Notes: generated by a model not told the origin, from the sequence alone. Positions 1 to 6,312 are shown, numbered from the stretch's first letter. The stretch is 14,499 nt of DNA from Bacillota bacterium (GCA_023426005.1 JAFABO010000122.1:1-14499); one strand, 5' to 3'. Made by a program: numbers and translations.

Positions 1-638
1 GTGTTGTTGACATGAGTAATTTCTATCTGGATATAATAAAGGACAGACTTTACACATCAAAGGCGGATTCAAAGGAAAGAAGAGCTGCGCAGACAGTAAT
101 GTACGAAATACTCCAGGCTCTGGTAAGAATGCTCACTCCCGTACTGGCATTCACAACAGAGGAAATATGGCAGTTCATGCCGCACAGAGCCGGTGATGAT
201 ATTGAAAGCATTCAGCTCAACAGCTGGCCTGAAGTCAATGAAAAATATATAGATACTGCTTTGGCTAAAAAATGGGATAGGATACTTGCCCTTCGTTCGG
301 ATGTTTCAAAAGCGCTTGAAGTCTCAAGGGCCAACAAGACAATCGGGCACTCCCTGAATGCCAGAGTGACAATATTTGCCGATGGAGCAGATTACGATTT
401 CATAAAGAGCATCGAAGCCGGCCTGGTAACAATATTCATAATTTCAGATGTAGAGCTCAAAAAGCTCCAGGAAGCACCTGCAGAGGTTCAGAACGGTGAG
501 GAAATGCCCGGTATAAAAATTGCTGTAGAGCAGGCTTCCGGGGAAAAGTGCGAAAGATGCTGGATGTACAGTGAATATGTAGGTACCGATGAGAAACATC
601 CCACACTTTGCAGGAGATGTTCGGAAGTAATTGATTAA
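1..638 (+). CDS. ileS: Isoleucyl-tRNA synthetase, C-terminal part (5' truncated by window)
   Basis: This is the last 212 or so codons of isoleucine-tRNA ligase, the cytoplasmic enzyme that charges tRNA-Ile with isoleucine using ATP. The frame is open from the window edge (first full codon at position 3). The ATG at 12 is an internal Met in a conserved stretch (Val-Val-Asp-Met-Ser-Asn-Phe-Tyr), not a start. The visible part covers the anticodon-binding helical domain, with the typical Leu-Thr-Pro-Val-Leu-Ala-Phe-Thr-Thr-Glu-Glu-Ile-Trp segment near 135-175. A C-terminal zinc ribbon follows, with a Cys-x2-Cys pair near 549-560 and a second pair near 609-620, as in bacterial type IleRS. The gene ends normally with TAA at 636-638, so its 3' end is intact. 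The next gene, aroB, lies on the same strand 59 bases later. Identification is secure; only the upstream part is missing. Confidence 0.96.
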   Translation, partial: VVDMSNFYLDIIKDRLYTSKADSKERRAAQTVMYEILQALVRMLTPVLAFTTEEIWQFMPHRAGDDIESIQLNSWPEVNEKYIDTALAKKWDRILALRSDVSKALEVSRANKTIGHSLNARVTIFADGADYDFIKSIEAGLVTIFIISDVELKKLQEAPAEVQNGEEMPGIKIAVEQASGEKCERCWMYSEYVGTDEKHPTLCRRCSEVID

Positions 639-650
639 TGCATCAGATTG

Positions 651-674
651 CAGGGGCGGGTATACCTGACCCTG
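651..674 (+). promoter_or_regulatory. GC-rich stem-loop between ileS and aroB
   Basis: The outer arms CAGGG (651-655) and CCCTG (670-674) pair perfectly. After one G/A mismatch, a second helix CGGG/CCTG (657-660 with 665-668, one G-U pair) closes a TATA tetraloop. No T-run follows, so it does not look like an intrinsic terminator. It sits between the ileS stop and the likely aroB ATG, just ahead of the GGGGTG ribosome binding site. A role in mRNA processing, stability or aroB translation is possible but inferred. Confidence 0.4.
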
Positions 675-697
675 TACATATGGGACTGGGGTGTAAA

Positions 698-1777
698 ATG
701 ATTAGACATACTATTAATTTAAAGGAAAGAAGCTATCCAATTTGTATAACAACAAATTTTGATGAATTGGGCAAAACTGTTTTGTCCTTGAGAACCGGTA
801 AAAAAGTGATGATTGTCACCGATGAAAACGTGGACGGATTTCATGCGGAGGAATGTATCAGCCGGCTTGAAGAAAGCGGGTTTGAGGTATACAAGCACAT
901 TCTTGTCCCTGGCGAAGAACACAAGACCATTGACGCCGTATACGGAATATACAAAAAGCTGATGGAACACAAACTGGATAGAAACAGTTCCCTGGTTGCT
1001 TTGGGGGGAGGCGTGGTTGGGGATATATCAGGCTTCGCCGCCGCTACATACATGAGGGGCATCAATTTCATTCAAATTCCTACTACATTGTTGTCACAGG
1101 CCGACAGCAGTGTCGGAGGCAAAACCGGAGTCGATTTCGACGGTCACAAAAATGCTGTTGGAGCCTTCTATCAGCCAAAGCTGGTATATATGAATGTCAA
1201 CACCATAAAAACACTTCCTAAGCGTGAAGTGTCGGCAGGGTTGGCAGAGATAATCAAACATGGTTTTATTATGGATGAAGAGTTCTGCGAATATCTGAAT
1301 TATAACGCTCAAAAAATCTTTGCTTTTGATGAAAATGTCCTTCAGTTTCTGGCAAAAAGAAACGTATCAATAAAAGGCCATGTAGTTGAACAGGATGAAA
1401 AGGAGGACGACCTGAGAGCTGTTTTGAATTTAGGCCACACAATAGGTCACGCTATTGAAACTGCTCAGAACTTTGAACTTTTACATGGTGAATGTGTTGC
1501 CATAGGTATGGTGGGAGCTTTCAAACTATCAAGGTATATGGATATTCTGCCGGAGTCGGTTGTAGATCAGGTCAAGGCAATGCTTGTAAAGCTGGGACTT
1601 CCCGTATCGCTTCCGGGCATGGAGGTTGACAGGGTTTTTGAACAGATATTCTATGATAAAAAAGTAAAGGACAACAAGCTGAAATTCATACTTCCGAGAA
1701 AAATCGGAGAAGTATTCCAGTATACCATAGAGGATACCGGATTGCTGAAAAAAGTATTGCTCGATCTTGCTAATTAA
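698..1777 (+). CDS. aroB: 3-dehydroquinate synthase
   Basis: This enzyme converts DAHP to 3-dehydroquinate, the second step of the shikimate pathway to aromatic amino acids. It is cytoplasmic and needs NAD+ and a divalent metal. At 359 residues it has normal family length. The nucleotide-binding glycine cluster (GGGVVGD, residues 103-109) and the PTTLL segment (128-132) are present. The expected metal ligands can be seen as Glu184 in GLAEIIKHG, His247 in NLGHTIGH and His263 in LLHGE; these assignments are by analogy with the family. The frame is open back to an ATG at 638 that overlaps the ileS stop (TAATG). I chose ATG 698 because it has a GGGGTG ribosome binding site and gives a family-like N-terminus. 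The extra 20 codons would run through a hairpin and look non-conserved. It is probably co-transcribed with ileS, and a terminator follows at 1803. Confidence 0.95.
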   Translation: MIRHTINLKERSYPICITTNFDELGKTVLSLRTGKKVMIVTDENVDGFHAEECISRLEESGFEVYKHILVPGEEHKTIDAVYGIYKKLMEHKLDRNSSLVALGGGVVGDISGFAAATYMRGINFIQIPTTLLSQADSSVGGKTGVDFDGHKNAVGAFYQPKLVYMNVNTIKTLPKREVSAGLAEIIKHGFIMDEEFCEYLNYNAQKIFAFDENVLQFLAKRNVSIKGHVVEQDEKEDDLRAVLNLGHTIGHAIETAQNFELLHGECVAIGMVGAFKLSRYMDILPESVVDQVKAMLVKLGLPVSLPGMEVDRVFEQIFYDKKVKDNKLKFILPRKIGEVFQYTIEDTGLLKKVLLDLAN

Positions 1778-1802
1778 TTATATATACAAGTTGGTATTTT
1801 AA

Positions 1803-1832
1803 AACAGCCGGAATTTTTTTTCGGTTGTTTTT
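1803..1832 (+). terminator. Intrinsic terminator after aroB
   Basis: AACAGCCG (1803-1810) pairs with CGGTTGTT (1822-1829), eight pairs including one G-U. The loop is T-rich and a T-run covers 1828-1832. It lies 25 bases after the aroB stop on the same strand and should end the ileS-aroB transcript. Confidence 0.75.
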
Positions 1833-1841
1833 CGTTATACA

Positions 1842-1869
1842 TTCAATTATTTTTTACCCATGGTATAAA
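1842..1869 (+). promoter_or_regulatory. Possible promoter for the DUF5665/zinc-finger unit
   Basis: TATAAA at 1864-1869 is a reasonable -10 element. The best upstream hexamer at usable spacing, TTCAAT (1842-1847), is weak. A promoter is expected here because a terminator precedes it and two genes follow. The exact hexamers are uncertain. Confidence 0.3.
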
Positions 1870-1927
1870 TAAAGTAAAACTAAACAAACATAATGTTATA
1901 AGAAATGACAAAAGAAAGGAGTTAGTC

Positions 1928-2236
1928 TTGCAGATGCCAACCAATAATCAACTTTTTGATTCTTTGAATAAAAAAATCGATGAGATGTCCCTGAAAATGG
2001 AAAAGATGAAATTTGTTGATTATGTTTATTTTCTGGAACATCCCAGAAAGATGCTGTGGGCTAACTTTATAAGTGGAATGGCAAGGGGCTTTGGCATAGC
2101 AATAGGTTTTACACTTTTAGGTGCTGTGGCCATTTATGTACTGAATAAAATAGTTCAATATAATCTACCCTATATTGGAGAGTTTATAAGTGAAATTGTA
2201 AAAATAGTTCAAAGCAGTATGCGGAACGTCAGATAA
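1928..2236 (+). CDS. Small single-helix membrane protein, DUF5665-like
   Basis: This protein of about 102 residues has no known biochemical role. The N-terminal 35 residues are polar and can form an amphipathic or coiled segment (Leu, Ile and Met spaced among Lys and Glu). Next comes a conserved-looking block (FLEHPRKMLWANFISGMARG, about residues 37-56), then one hydrophobic helix at about 56-78, then a short second amphipathic stretch and a basic tail. This pattern matches the DUF5665 family of Firmicutes, recognised from memory. The start is TTG at 1928, six bases after GGAG (1918-1921); an ATG at 1934 is possible but sits 12 bases away. The next gene begins 51 bases later and is probably in the same transcript. 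The location is probably the cytoplasmic membrane. Confidence 0.8.
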   Translation: MQMPTNNQLFDSLNKKIDEMSLKMEKMKFVDYVYFLEHPRKMLWANFISGMARGFGIAIGFTLLGAVAIYVLNKIVQYNLPYIGEFISEIVKIVQSSMRNVR

Positions 2237-2287
2237 AATAATAGGGGAACTTTATAAAAACAATTCCCGGATTATGGAGGCAGCCAT

Positions 2288-2920
2288 ATGGAAAAGTATA
2301 AATTGGACCAATTAAAAGGAAAACTTAAAGAGCAGGAAAAGCAAATGATAAATACAATCAGAACGATGCACGAAAACGGTGATGCAGATATGAGCGAGCA
2401 TTCTCCCACAGAACTGTCCAATTACGACAATCATCCTGCAGACCACGGAACCGAGCTGTATATACTTGAACTGAATATGGCACTGAAGGTTCATGAGCAG
2501 ACAAAGCTGAATGATATTCTAAAAGCGCTGAAAAAAATTGACAATGGCACCTATGGAATATGCGAGCATTGCCAAAAGGAGATAGACTTCGGAAGACTTG
2601 AAGCGAAGCCCAGTGCAGGCTTGTGCTACGAATGTGAAATGAATCTTGAGGCTAAAGAAATAAATACTGCCGATCAGCAGTATGGTGAAATATTTGATTC
2701 TCCTTTCGGAAGAAAGTATCTTAATAAACAGGAGGATGATGAGTTTGAGGGTATGGATATGCTGAATGATGTCCTGAAATACGGTTCCTCCGACTCGCCA
2801 CAGGATATGGGGGGATATGCCGATTTTGAAGAATATTATACCAATGAACTGGACAACCAGGGGATAGTGGAGGAAGTAGACAAGATTTCCAATCAGCAGT
2901 ACAAGGATCAGCTTCCGTAA
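2288..2920 (+). CDS. TraR/DksA-type zinc-finger protein, YteA-like
   Basis: This 210-residue protein resembles the Bacillus YteA group of the TraR/DksA superfamily. It has a charged N-terminal helical part (1-85, with a conserved-looking acidic stretch around 33-60), then a C4 zinc finger with Cys92-x2-Cys95 and Cys113-x2-Cys116, then an acidic tail of about 90 residues. Family members resemble DksA, which acts in the RNA polymerase secondary channel. For this Gram-positive branch the role is not well defined, and a stress or sporulation link is only suggested by family naming. The ATG at 2288 has a strong GGAGG (2276-2280) seven bases upstream. It follows the DUF5665-like gene in the same direction. 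In clostridial genomes such a gene is often near lspA, but lspA is not present here. Confidence 0.88.
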   Translation: MEKYKLDQLKGKLKEQEKQMINTIRTMHENGDADMSEHSPTELSNYDNHPADHGTELYILELNMALKVHEQTKLNDILKALKKIDNGTYGICEHCQKEIDFGRLEAKPSAGLCYECEMNLEAKEINTADQQYGEIFDSPFGRKYLNKQEDDEFEGMDMLNDVLKYGSSDSPQDMGGYADFEEYYTNELDNQGIVEEVDKISNQQYKDQLP

Positions 2921-2934
2921 TCCTGCTGCGAACA

Positions 2935-2970
2935 AATTAAGTAAGCAGCAACTTAATTAAATGGTTTTTT
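2935..2970 (+). terminator. AT-rich perfect hairpin after the zinc-finger gene
   Basis: AATTAAGT (2935-2942) and ACTTAATT (2951-2958) form a perfect 8 bp inverted repeat around an 8-base loop, 14 bases after the stop codon. A T-run follows at 2965-2970, but it is six bases away from the stem and the stem is weak. It may act together with the larger inverted repeat immediately downstream. Confidence 0.4.
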
Positions 2971-3046
2971 AAAAAGTACATGCCTGAAATCAGCACATTT
3001 TTTCATAAATGATCCATTTGCAATTTTAGGAGTGTACTTTTTTAAA
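2968..3046. repeat. Large imperfect inverted repeat, possible two-way terminator or small element relic
   Basis: AAAAAGTACA (2971-2980) pairs fully with TGTACTTTTT (3033-3042). After a symmetric 2/2 internal loop, CCTGAAAT (2983-2990) pairs with ATTTTAGG (3023-3030), with one G-U pair. Beyond a one-base bulge, TTT (2968-2970) pairs with AAA (3044-3046). The loop is about 32 bases. An A-run leads in and a T-run ends the right arm, so it could terminate transcripts from either side. The long paired stem with a large loop also fits a miniature element remnant. Confidence 0.55.
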
Positions 3047-3052
3047 GGCTTT

Positions 3053-3081
3053 TTGCTTCTATGGCCCAAAGCTGTTATAAT
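3053..3081 (+). promoter_or_regulatory. Promoter for the HAD phosphatase gene
   Basis: A perfect TATAAT (3076-3081) is preceded by TG one base earlier (TGTTATAAT, extended -10). TTGCTT at 3053-3058 lies 17 bases upstream as a partial -35. The predicted start of transcription, near 3088, is about 30 bases before the ATG at 3119. Confidence 0.65.
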
Positions 3082-3118
3082 AATAATATTCCTAGAAAAT
3101 TATACATATGAGGCACAG

Positions 3119-3934
3119 ATGAACAATTATAGCAAATACCTGATTATAAGTGATCTGGATGGTACACTGATCAATTCACAACATGTAATTTCAAAACAAA
3201 ACCTGGCAGCCATCAATTATTTTACTGAACAAGGCGGGCGCTTTTCCATAGCAACAGGGAGAACAATTCAAAATACAAGGCCCTTTATAAAGGATCTGGA
3301 ACTTAATGGTCCCTGCATTCTGTACAATGGAGCTGCGGTTTATGATTTCCATAATGAAAGAATTCTCGGAGCGGAATATCTTGAAAAGGAGCTTCTGGTT
3401 GATTACATAAATTATTGTTTGGACACCTTTGAGCAAATGGTGGTTGAAATATTTACTCCGGACGGAATGTATATAATTTCCCCTGAAAGCAATGTGGATG
3501 AATATGTGTTACGAGAAAAACAGCCGTTTATCAATTCTCAATTAAATGAGGTACTGAAAAACAATTGGCTTAAACTGATGCTTAATGATAAGCACAAAAA
3601 ACTTTTGGAAGCTAGAAGGGCCTTTGAAAAATTCCGACTGGGTGTGAATTTTGATAATGTTTTTTCTTTTGAATTTTACCTGGAAATTCTGAAGAAAGGT
3701 ATTTCAAAGGGCTCGGCATTACATAGTATGAGAAAATTGGAGCATTTCAGGGACAAAACCATAATAGCAGTGGGAGATTATGATAATGATATTGAAATGA
3801 TAAAGTTGGCTGATGTGGGGATAGCAGTAGAAAATGCCAGTGAAGGTGTCAAAATGGCGGCAGACAGGATTACTGTCAGTAATGACTGTCATGCCATTTA
3901 TGAAATTATCCATAATATAATTCCACGTTTATAA
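3119..3934 (+). CDS. Cof-type HAD-IIB family hydrolase (sugar-phosphatase-like)
   Basis: This 271-residue cytoplasmic phosphatase belongs to the haloacid dehalogenase superfamily, Cof/YidA branch. Such enzymes dephosphorylate sugar phosphates, flavin-type or other small phosphates; the substrate cannot be read from sequence. Motif I is SDLDGT with nucleophile Asp12 and acid/base Asp14. Motif II is Thr46 in IATGR. The motif III lysine is Lys197 in GISKGSAL. Motif IV is GDYDND (219-224), followed by the usual GIAVENA. The C2B cap lies between, at roughly residues 80-190. The frame stays open back to a GTG at 3032, but that start would lie in the inverted repeat and upstream of the promoter. ATG 3119 has GAGG (3110-3113) five bases upstream and gives a standard N-terminus. 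The gene appears monocistronic. Confidence 0.92.
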   Translation: MNNYSKYLIISDLDGTLINSQHVISKQNLAAINYFTEQGGRFSIATGRTIQNTRPFIKDLELNGPCILYNGAAVYDFHNERILGAEYLEKELLVDYINYCLDTFEQMVVEIFTPDGMYIISPESNVDEYVLREKQPFINSQLNEVLKNNWLKLMLNDKHKKLLEARRAFEKFRLGVNFDNVFSFEFYLEILKKGISKGSALHSMRKLEHFRDKTIIAVGDYDNDIEMIKLADVGIAVENASEGVKMAADRITVSNDCHAIYEIIHNIIPRL

Positions 3935-3988
3935 TTTAGAATTGAATTATTAGGAATTTCATGTTAATATAAATTTATTTGATACAAG

Positions 3989-4020
3989 CTGATGATTCGT
4001 AATCATCAGGTCTGTTTCGC
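3989..4020 (+). pseudogene. Relic of a tRNA-Thr(CGU) anticodon arm
   Basis: CTGATGA (3989-3995) and TCATCAG (4003-4009) form a perfect 7 bp stem around the 7-base loop TTCGTAA. That loop is exactly what a Thr anticodon loop with anticodon CGT looks like, and it is followed by AGGT as in a variable loop and then a T-loop-like TTTCG. No acceptor, D or T stem can be completed around it. The intact tRNA-Thr 86 bases downstream has the same anticodon, which makes a decayed copy or integration scar more likely than chance. The call is inference. Confidence 0.45.
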
Positions 4021-4056
4021 TGATAAGATTGGGTGGTATTTCTAAAACAGCTTTAA

Positions 4057-4062
4057 TATAAT
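4057..4062 (+). promoter_or_regulatory. Probable -10 element of the tRNA promoter
   Basis: A perfect TATAAT lies 32 bases before the tRNA 5' end, a suitable position for a leader of about 25 bases. No convincing -35 hexamer is found 16-18 bases upstream (TGGTAT at 4034-4039 is poor), so confidence is limited. Confidence 0.35.
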
Positions 4063-4094
4063 AAAACCGAGAGTAAATTCCGCCTCACATTTAT

Positions 4095-4169
4095 GCTGGT
4101 GTGGCTCAAAGGCAGAGCAGCGGTATCGTAAACCGCAGGTTGTCAGTTCAATTCTGACCACCAGCTCCA
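4095..4169 (+). tRNA. tRNA-Thr, anticodon CGU (reads ACG)
   Basis: A complete 75-base cloverleaf can be folded by eye. The acceptor is GCTGGTG (4095-4101) paired with CACCAGC (4159-4165). The D stem is GCTC/GAGC around AAAGGCA. The anticodon stem GCGGT/ACCGC holds the loop ATCGTAA, so the anticodon is CGT. The five-base variable loop is AGGTT. The T stem GTCAG/CTGAC holds the loop TTCAATT. The discriminator is T, and CCA is encoded at 4167-4169. The tRNA decodes the threonine codon ACG. A terminator lies 11 bases downstream, then a cluster of repeats, consistent with this tRNA serving as an integration site. Confidence 0.95.
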
Positions 4170-4180
4170 ATGATTTCAAG

Positions 4181-4214
4181 ACCCCTCTAATTTTTAGTTA
4201 GAGGGGTTTTCTGT
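4181..4214 (+). terminator. Intrinsic terminator after tRNA-Thr
   Basis: ACCCCTCTAA (4181-4190) pairs perfectly with TTAGAGGGGT (4198-4207) around a 7-base loop. A short T-run follows (4207-4210). It lies 11 bases after the tRNA CCA end on the same strand. Confidence 0.85.
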
Positions 4215-4254
4215 TGCCCAAATCCTGTTGACTATTGGGCAACGTGGGCAACAG
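4211..4254. repeat. Three-copy 9-10 bp repeat cluster, putative integrase arm-type sites
   Basis: GTTGCCCAA (4213-4221) is inverted relative to TTGGGCAAC (4235-4243), which is followed directly by a tandem near-copy GTGGGCAAC (4244-4252). With flanking bases, CTGTTGCCCA (4211-4220) is also a perfect 10 bp inverse of TGGGCAACAG (4245-4254). Short repeats of this kind just downstream of a tRNA 3' end resemble the arm-type binding sites of tyrosine integrases at the end of an integrated element. No integrase gene is in the window, so the role is inferred. Confidence 0.5.
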
Positions 4255-4289
4255 AGTAAAAAGGTTTTTCTTAGCTTTATGCTGAATTA

Positions 4290-4310
4290 TGGTATAATAT
4301 GGGTTATAAT
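4290..4310 (+). promoter_or_regulatory. Promoter region of the DUF4365-like gene
   Basis: TGGTATAAT (4290-4298) is an extended -10 with a perfect hexamer, and a second perfect TATAAT follows at 4305-4310. Neither has a good -35; TTAGCT at 4271-4276 is the nearest to the first. Both lie 35-55 bases before the chosen start codon, so the gene probably has its own promoter independent of the tRNA. Confidence 0.5.
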
Positions 4311-4344
4311 AGTGAAAAGACTTTCACGATATGAGGTGATTACT

Positions 4345-6150
4345 TTGAAATCAGCCCCTAATTCGACTAATATTGAAATGAGTGCAGTTAATAAAATAGA
4401 AGATGCATTGCTACGCATAGGGAGAGTTGAGCCTGATATTAGGGGCAACGATAAGACCCCCTCATGGGATGGTGAATTGCGTGTATACAAGGGACAAGAA
4501 TTTAATAAAGCACAAATGCATGGAAGAATTCCAATACAAGTTAAAGGAAAATGGGTTTCCAGATTTCAAAAAACTCCTATTAAATTCGATGTTGAAGTGA
4601 GTGACTTAAGGAATTACCAAAAGGATGGCGGGGTTATCTATTTTGTTGTTCACTTAAAAGATTATGATAATTATTCTATTTACTATAAGTTATTTCTTCC
4701 CTTTGATTTAAAGAGACTGTTGTCTGAATCTGAAGGTAAAAAAACAAAACGTATTCGTCTCGATAAATTTCCCCACAGGCATATTGATGGAATGATGCGC
4801 ATTTTTATGGAGTTTATCATAAATAAGCAAAAGCAAGGGACGCTGCTGCCTAATATATCTTCAATGGGTGATTTGCATAATGCAGGACTAGAAATTGAAA
4901 GGTTTGAGTTTTCCATACCACAGTTAGGGATTCAATCAGTAGAGGATGCCTTTTCATATTTACTAAAGGAAGAACCTTATGTTTATGCAAAACCTAAGGG
5001 AATAGAGGCTAGTTTTGTTGTAGATAAAATCAGACCCGAATTAATATCCGAAGACCGCAATAATCCTATAATTTTAAATGGAGAAACTCTTTTTGAAAGT
5101 GTTTCTATCATTAGAAAAAATGGCAGTGAACCACAAATTAAGATTGGGAAAGGCATTAAAGTCAGATTTGAGGGAAAATCACTAAAATTAGATTATACGT
5201 TTACTGGCACTTTAAGTGAGCAAATTGCACAGATGAAATTCCTCTGTGCAATTTTAGAAAAACAAAATCTGTCTATCGGGCAATTAGCATTATCAGATGG
5301 AGAATTGCAACTTGATTCAGATTCTTCAAATGAATATTCAAACAGGCTCATATGGCTGCAGAACATTGATAAGGCATTGAAGAAACTTAATGTTTCTAAG
5401 GATTTGGATTTAGATGCTCTGAATGAATTAGATTTTAAGAAAATAAATATGCTTGTAGCAGCAATACTTGAAGAACAAGCAATACCATTGAGTATAAATG
5501 GAAAATCAGGGATTGGTGCTCTTACGATCGGAAATATAAAGATAATGCTTATTTGCATACAATCTAATGTTGAAAGATTATTCTTTATTTCTAATCCGTT
5601 TGATTCTAAAGATATGGCCTTGTCCAAAAATGATGATCCGAAAGCAGAAAAAGTGCCAATCAGTCCTTATATAATGTTGAAAGAAGGTGAATTGAAAACA
5701 ATAGATAATATTGATTTTAATAATATTTCAGCAGCTGTAACAAGTTTCCCCTACACAGGTACTGCAGGCACACAGATTACATTTTTTGTATTGGAGTTAC
5801 TTAAATATTTTGATTCACAAGAAACACCAGATTCTCATATTTTAAATATTGCAGAAGAGTTAACCAACTATCTTTTTGATAACAACAAGGAAAACGAGGA
5901 TGTCTATAAAATCAACTTACTCCAAATAATGAAAAGAAGACGTAAACTAACGCAGGAAGAAAATAGATATCTTATAAAACTCAAACAAGAAGCCCCACCA
6001 GAATTTCAATTAGCGTCTAGCATTTTACTTGAAAGTTTTCAAGAAGCAGAATACATATACGAGCAATTGGATGAACAACAAAAAAATAATTTTGAATCTT
6101 ACCCAATTTTCAATTTGTGGAAAAGATATACTGCATCAGTGATTGAATAG
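4345..6150 (+). CDS. Putative nuclease-like protein with DUF4365/PD-(D/E)XK-type N-terminus
   Basis: This is a protein of about 601 residues with no signal peptide or membrane helix. I recognise only the N-terminal part. An early helix with Glu19, then SWDGELRVY with Asp42 and Glu44, then IPIQVKG with Gln65-x-Lys67 follow the order of a PD-(D/E)XK nuclease core (Asp, then Glu/Gln-x-Lys on the next strand), as in DUF4365-type proteins. Residues from about 180 on show mixed strands and helices and no motif I know. The tail (about 515-601) is helical and rich in Lys, Glu and Gln. The start is TTG at 4345, eight bases after GAGG (4333-4336); the first in-frame ATG is at 4378, and the frame runs open further back to 4228. 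Base composition is lower in GC than all neighbours (18/60 in one sample). The gene stands alone behind a tRNA and putative att repeats. A mobile defence-type role is a reasonable guess, but catalysis is unproven. Confidence 0.65.
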   Translation: MKSAPNSTNIEMSAVNKIEDALLRIGRVEPDIRGNDKTPSWDGELRVYKGQEFNKAQMHGRIPIQVKGKWVSRFQKTPIKFDVEVSDLRNYQKDGGVIYFVVHLKDYDNYSIYYKLFLPFDLKRLLSESEGKKTKRIRLDKFPHRHIDGMMRIFMEFIINKQKQGTLLPNISSMGDLHNAGLEIERFEFSIPQLGIQSVEDAFSYLLKEEPYVYAKPKGIEASFVVDKIRPELISEDRNNPIILNGETLFESVSIIRKNGSEPQIKIGKGIKVRFEGKSLKLDYTFTGTLSEQIAQMKFLCAILEKQNLSIGQLALSDGELQLDSDSSNEYSNRLIWLQNIDKALKKLNVSKDLDLDALNELDFKKINMLVAAILEEQAIPLSINGKSGIGALTIGNIKIMLICIQSNVERLFFISNPFDSKDMALSKNDDPKAEKVPISPYIMLKEGELKTIDNIDFNNISAAVTSFPYTGTAGTQITFFVLELLKYFDSQETPDSHILNIAEELTNYLFDNNKENEDVYKINLLQIMKRRRKLTQEENRYLIKLKQEAPPEFQLASSILLESFQEAEYIYEQLDEQQKNNFESYPIFNLWKRYTASVIE

Positions 6151-6159
6151 TAATTTTAA

Positions 6160-6312
6160 AAATTAGGCCTTCCCGAATCCCCTCTTTGGTGCCTTACATC
6201 GCTAGCCGCGCATTTTGCGAATTATCCAAAAGGAAATAAATATCTATGTAATAAGAAGCTGTTAAAGACTGCTGTGAATTTGGATATTGGCTTTTCGGAC
6301 ATTCTCATGTAA
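6160..6312 (+). pseudogene. C-terminal remnant of an unidentified protein gene
   Basis: A frame of 50 codons runs from just after an in-frame TAA (6157-6159) to TAA at 6310-6312. It has no start codon or ribosome binding site at its front. Its translation reads like the end of a real protein (SPLWCLTSLAAHFANYPKG, later KTAVNLDIGFSDILM), and its base composition differs from the AT-rich gene just before it. I do not recognise the family. The abrupt beginning ten bases after the DUF4365-like gene suggests a gene truncated by the insertion, with this as a boundary. It could still be a chance open frame. Confidence 0.35.

Noticed and set aside
2519..2935. A 138-codon minus-strand frame with hydrophobic stretches opposite the zinc-finger gene.
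   Set aside because: The hydrophobicity is the mirror image of the Lys/Glu-rich sense protein. The sense strand carries the C4 zinc finger and a strong ribosome binding site.
3032..3118. Longer N-terminus for the HAD phosphatase from GTG 3032.
   Set aside because: It would translate through the right arm of the inverted repeat and the TATAAT promoter, and the family motif DxDGT then lies too far from the start.
4029..4044. TTGGGTGGTATTTC resembles the conserved T-box motif, near a Thr anticodon-like loop.
   Set aside because: The rest of the T-box sequence (ACCGCG) is missing, there is no antiterminator/terminator pair, and the next gene is a tRNA rather than an aminoacyl-tRNA synthetase or threonine gene. 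A UGGU would also not match the UCCA end of tRNA-Thr.
4228..4344. Longer N-terminus for the DUF4365-like protein from TTG 4228.
   Set aside because: It runs through the repeat cluster and both TATAAT elements and has no ribosome binding site. The start at 4345 has GAGG at good spacing.
5193..5627. A 144-codon open frame on the minus strand inside the DUF4365-like gene.
   Set aside because: It is antisense to a well-supported coding region, has low-complexity Ser/Ile/Phe-rich content typical of antisense AT-rich DNA, and has no clear ribosome binding site.
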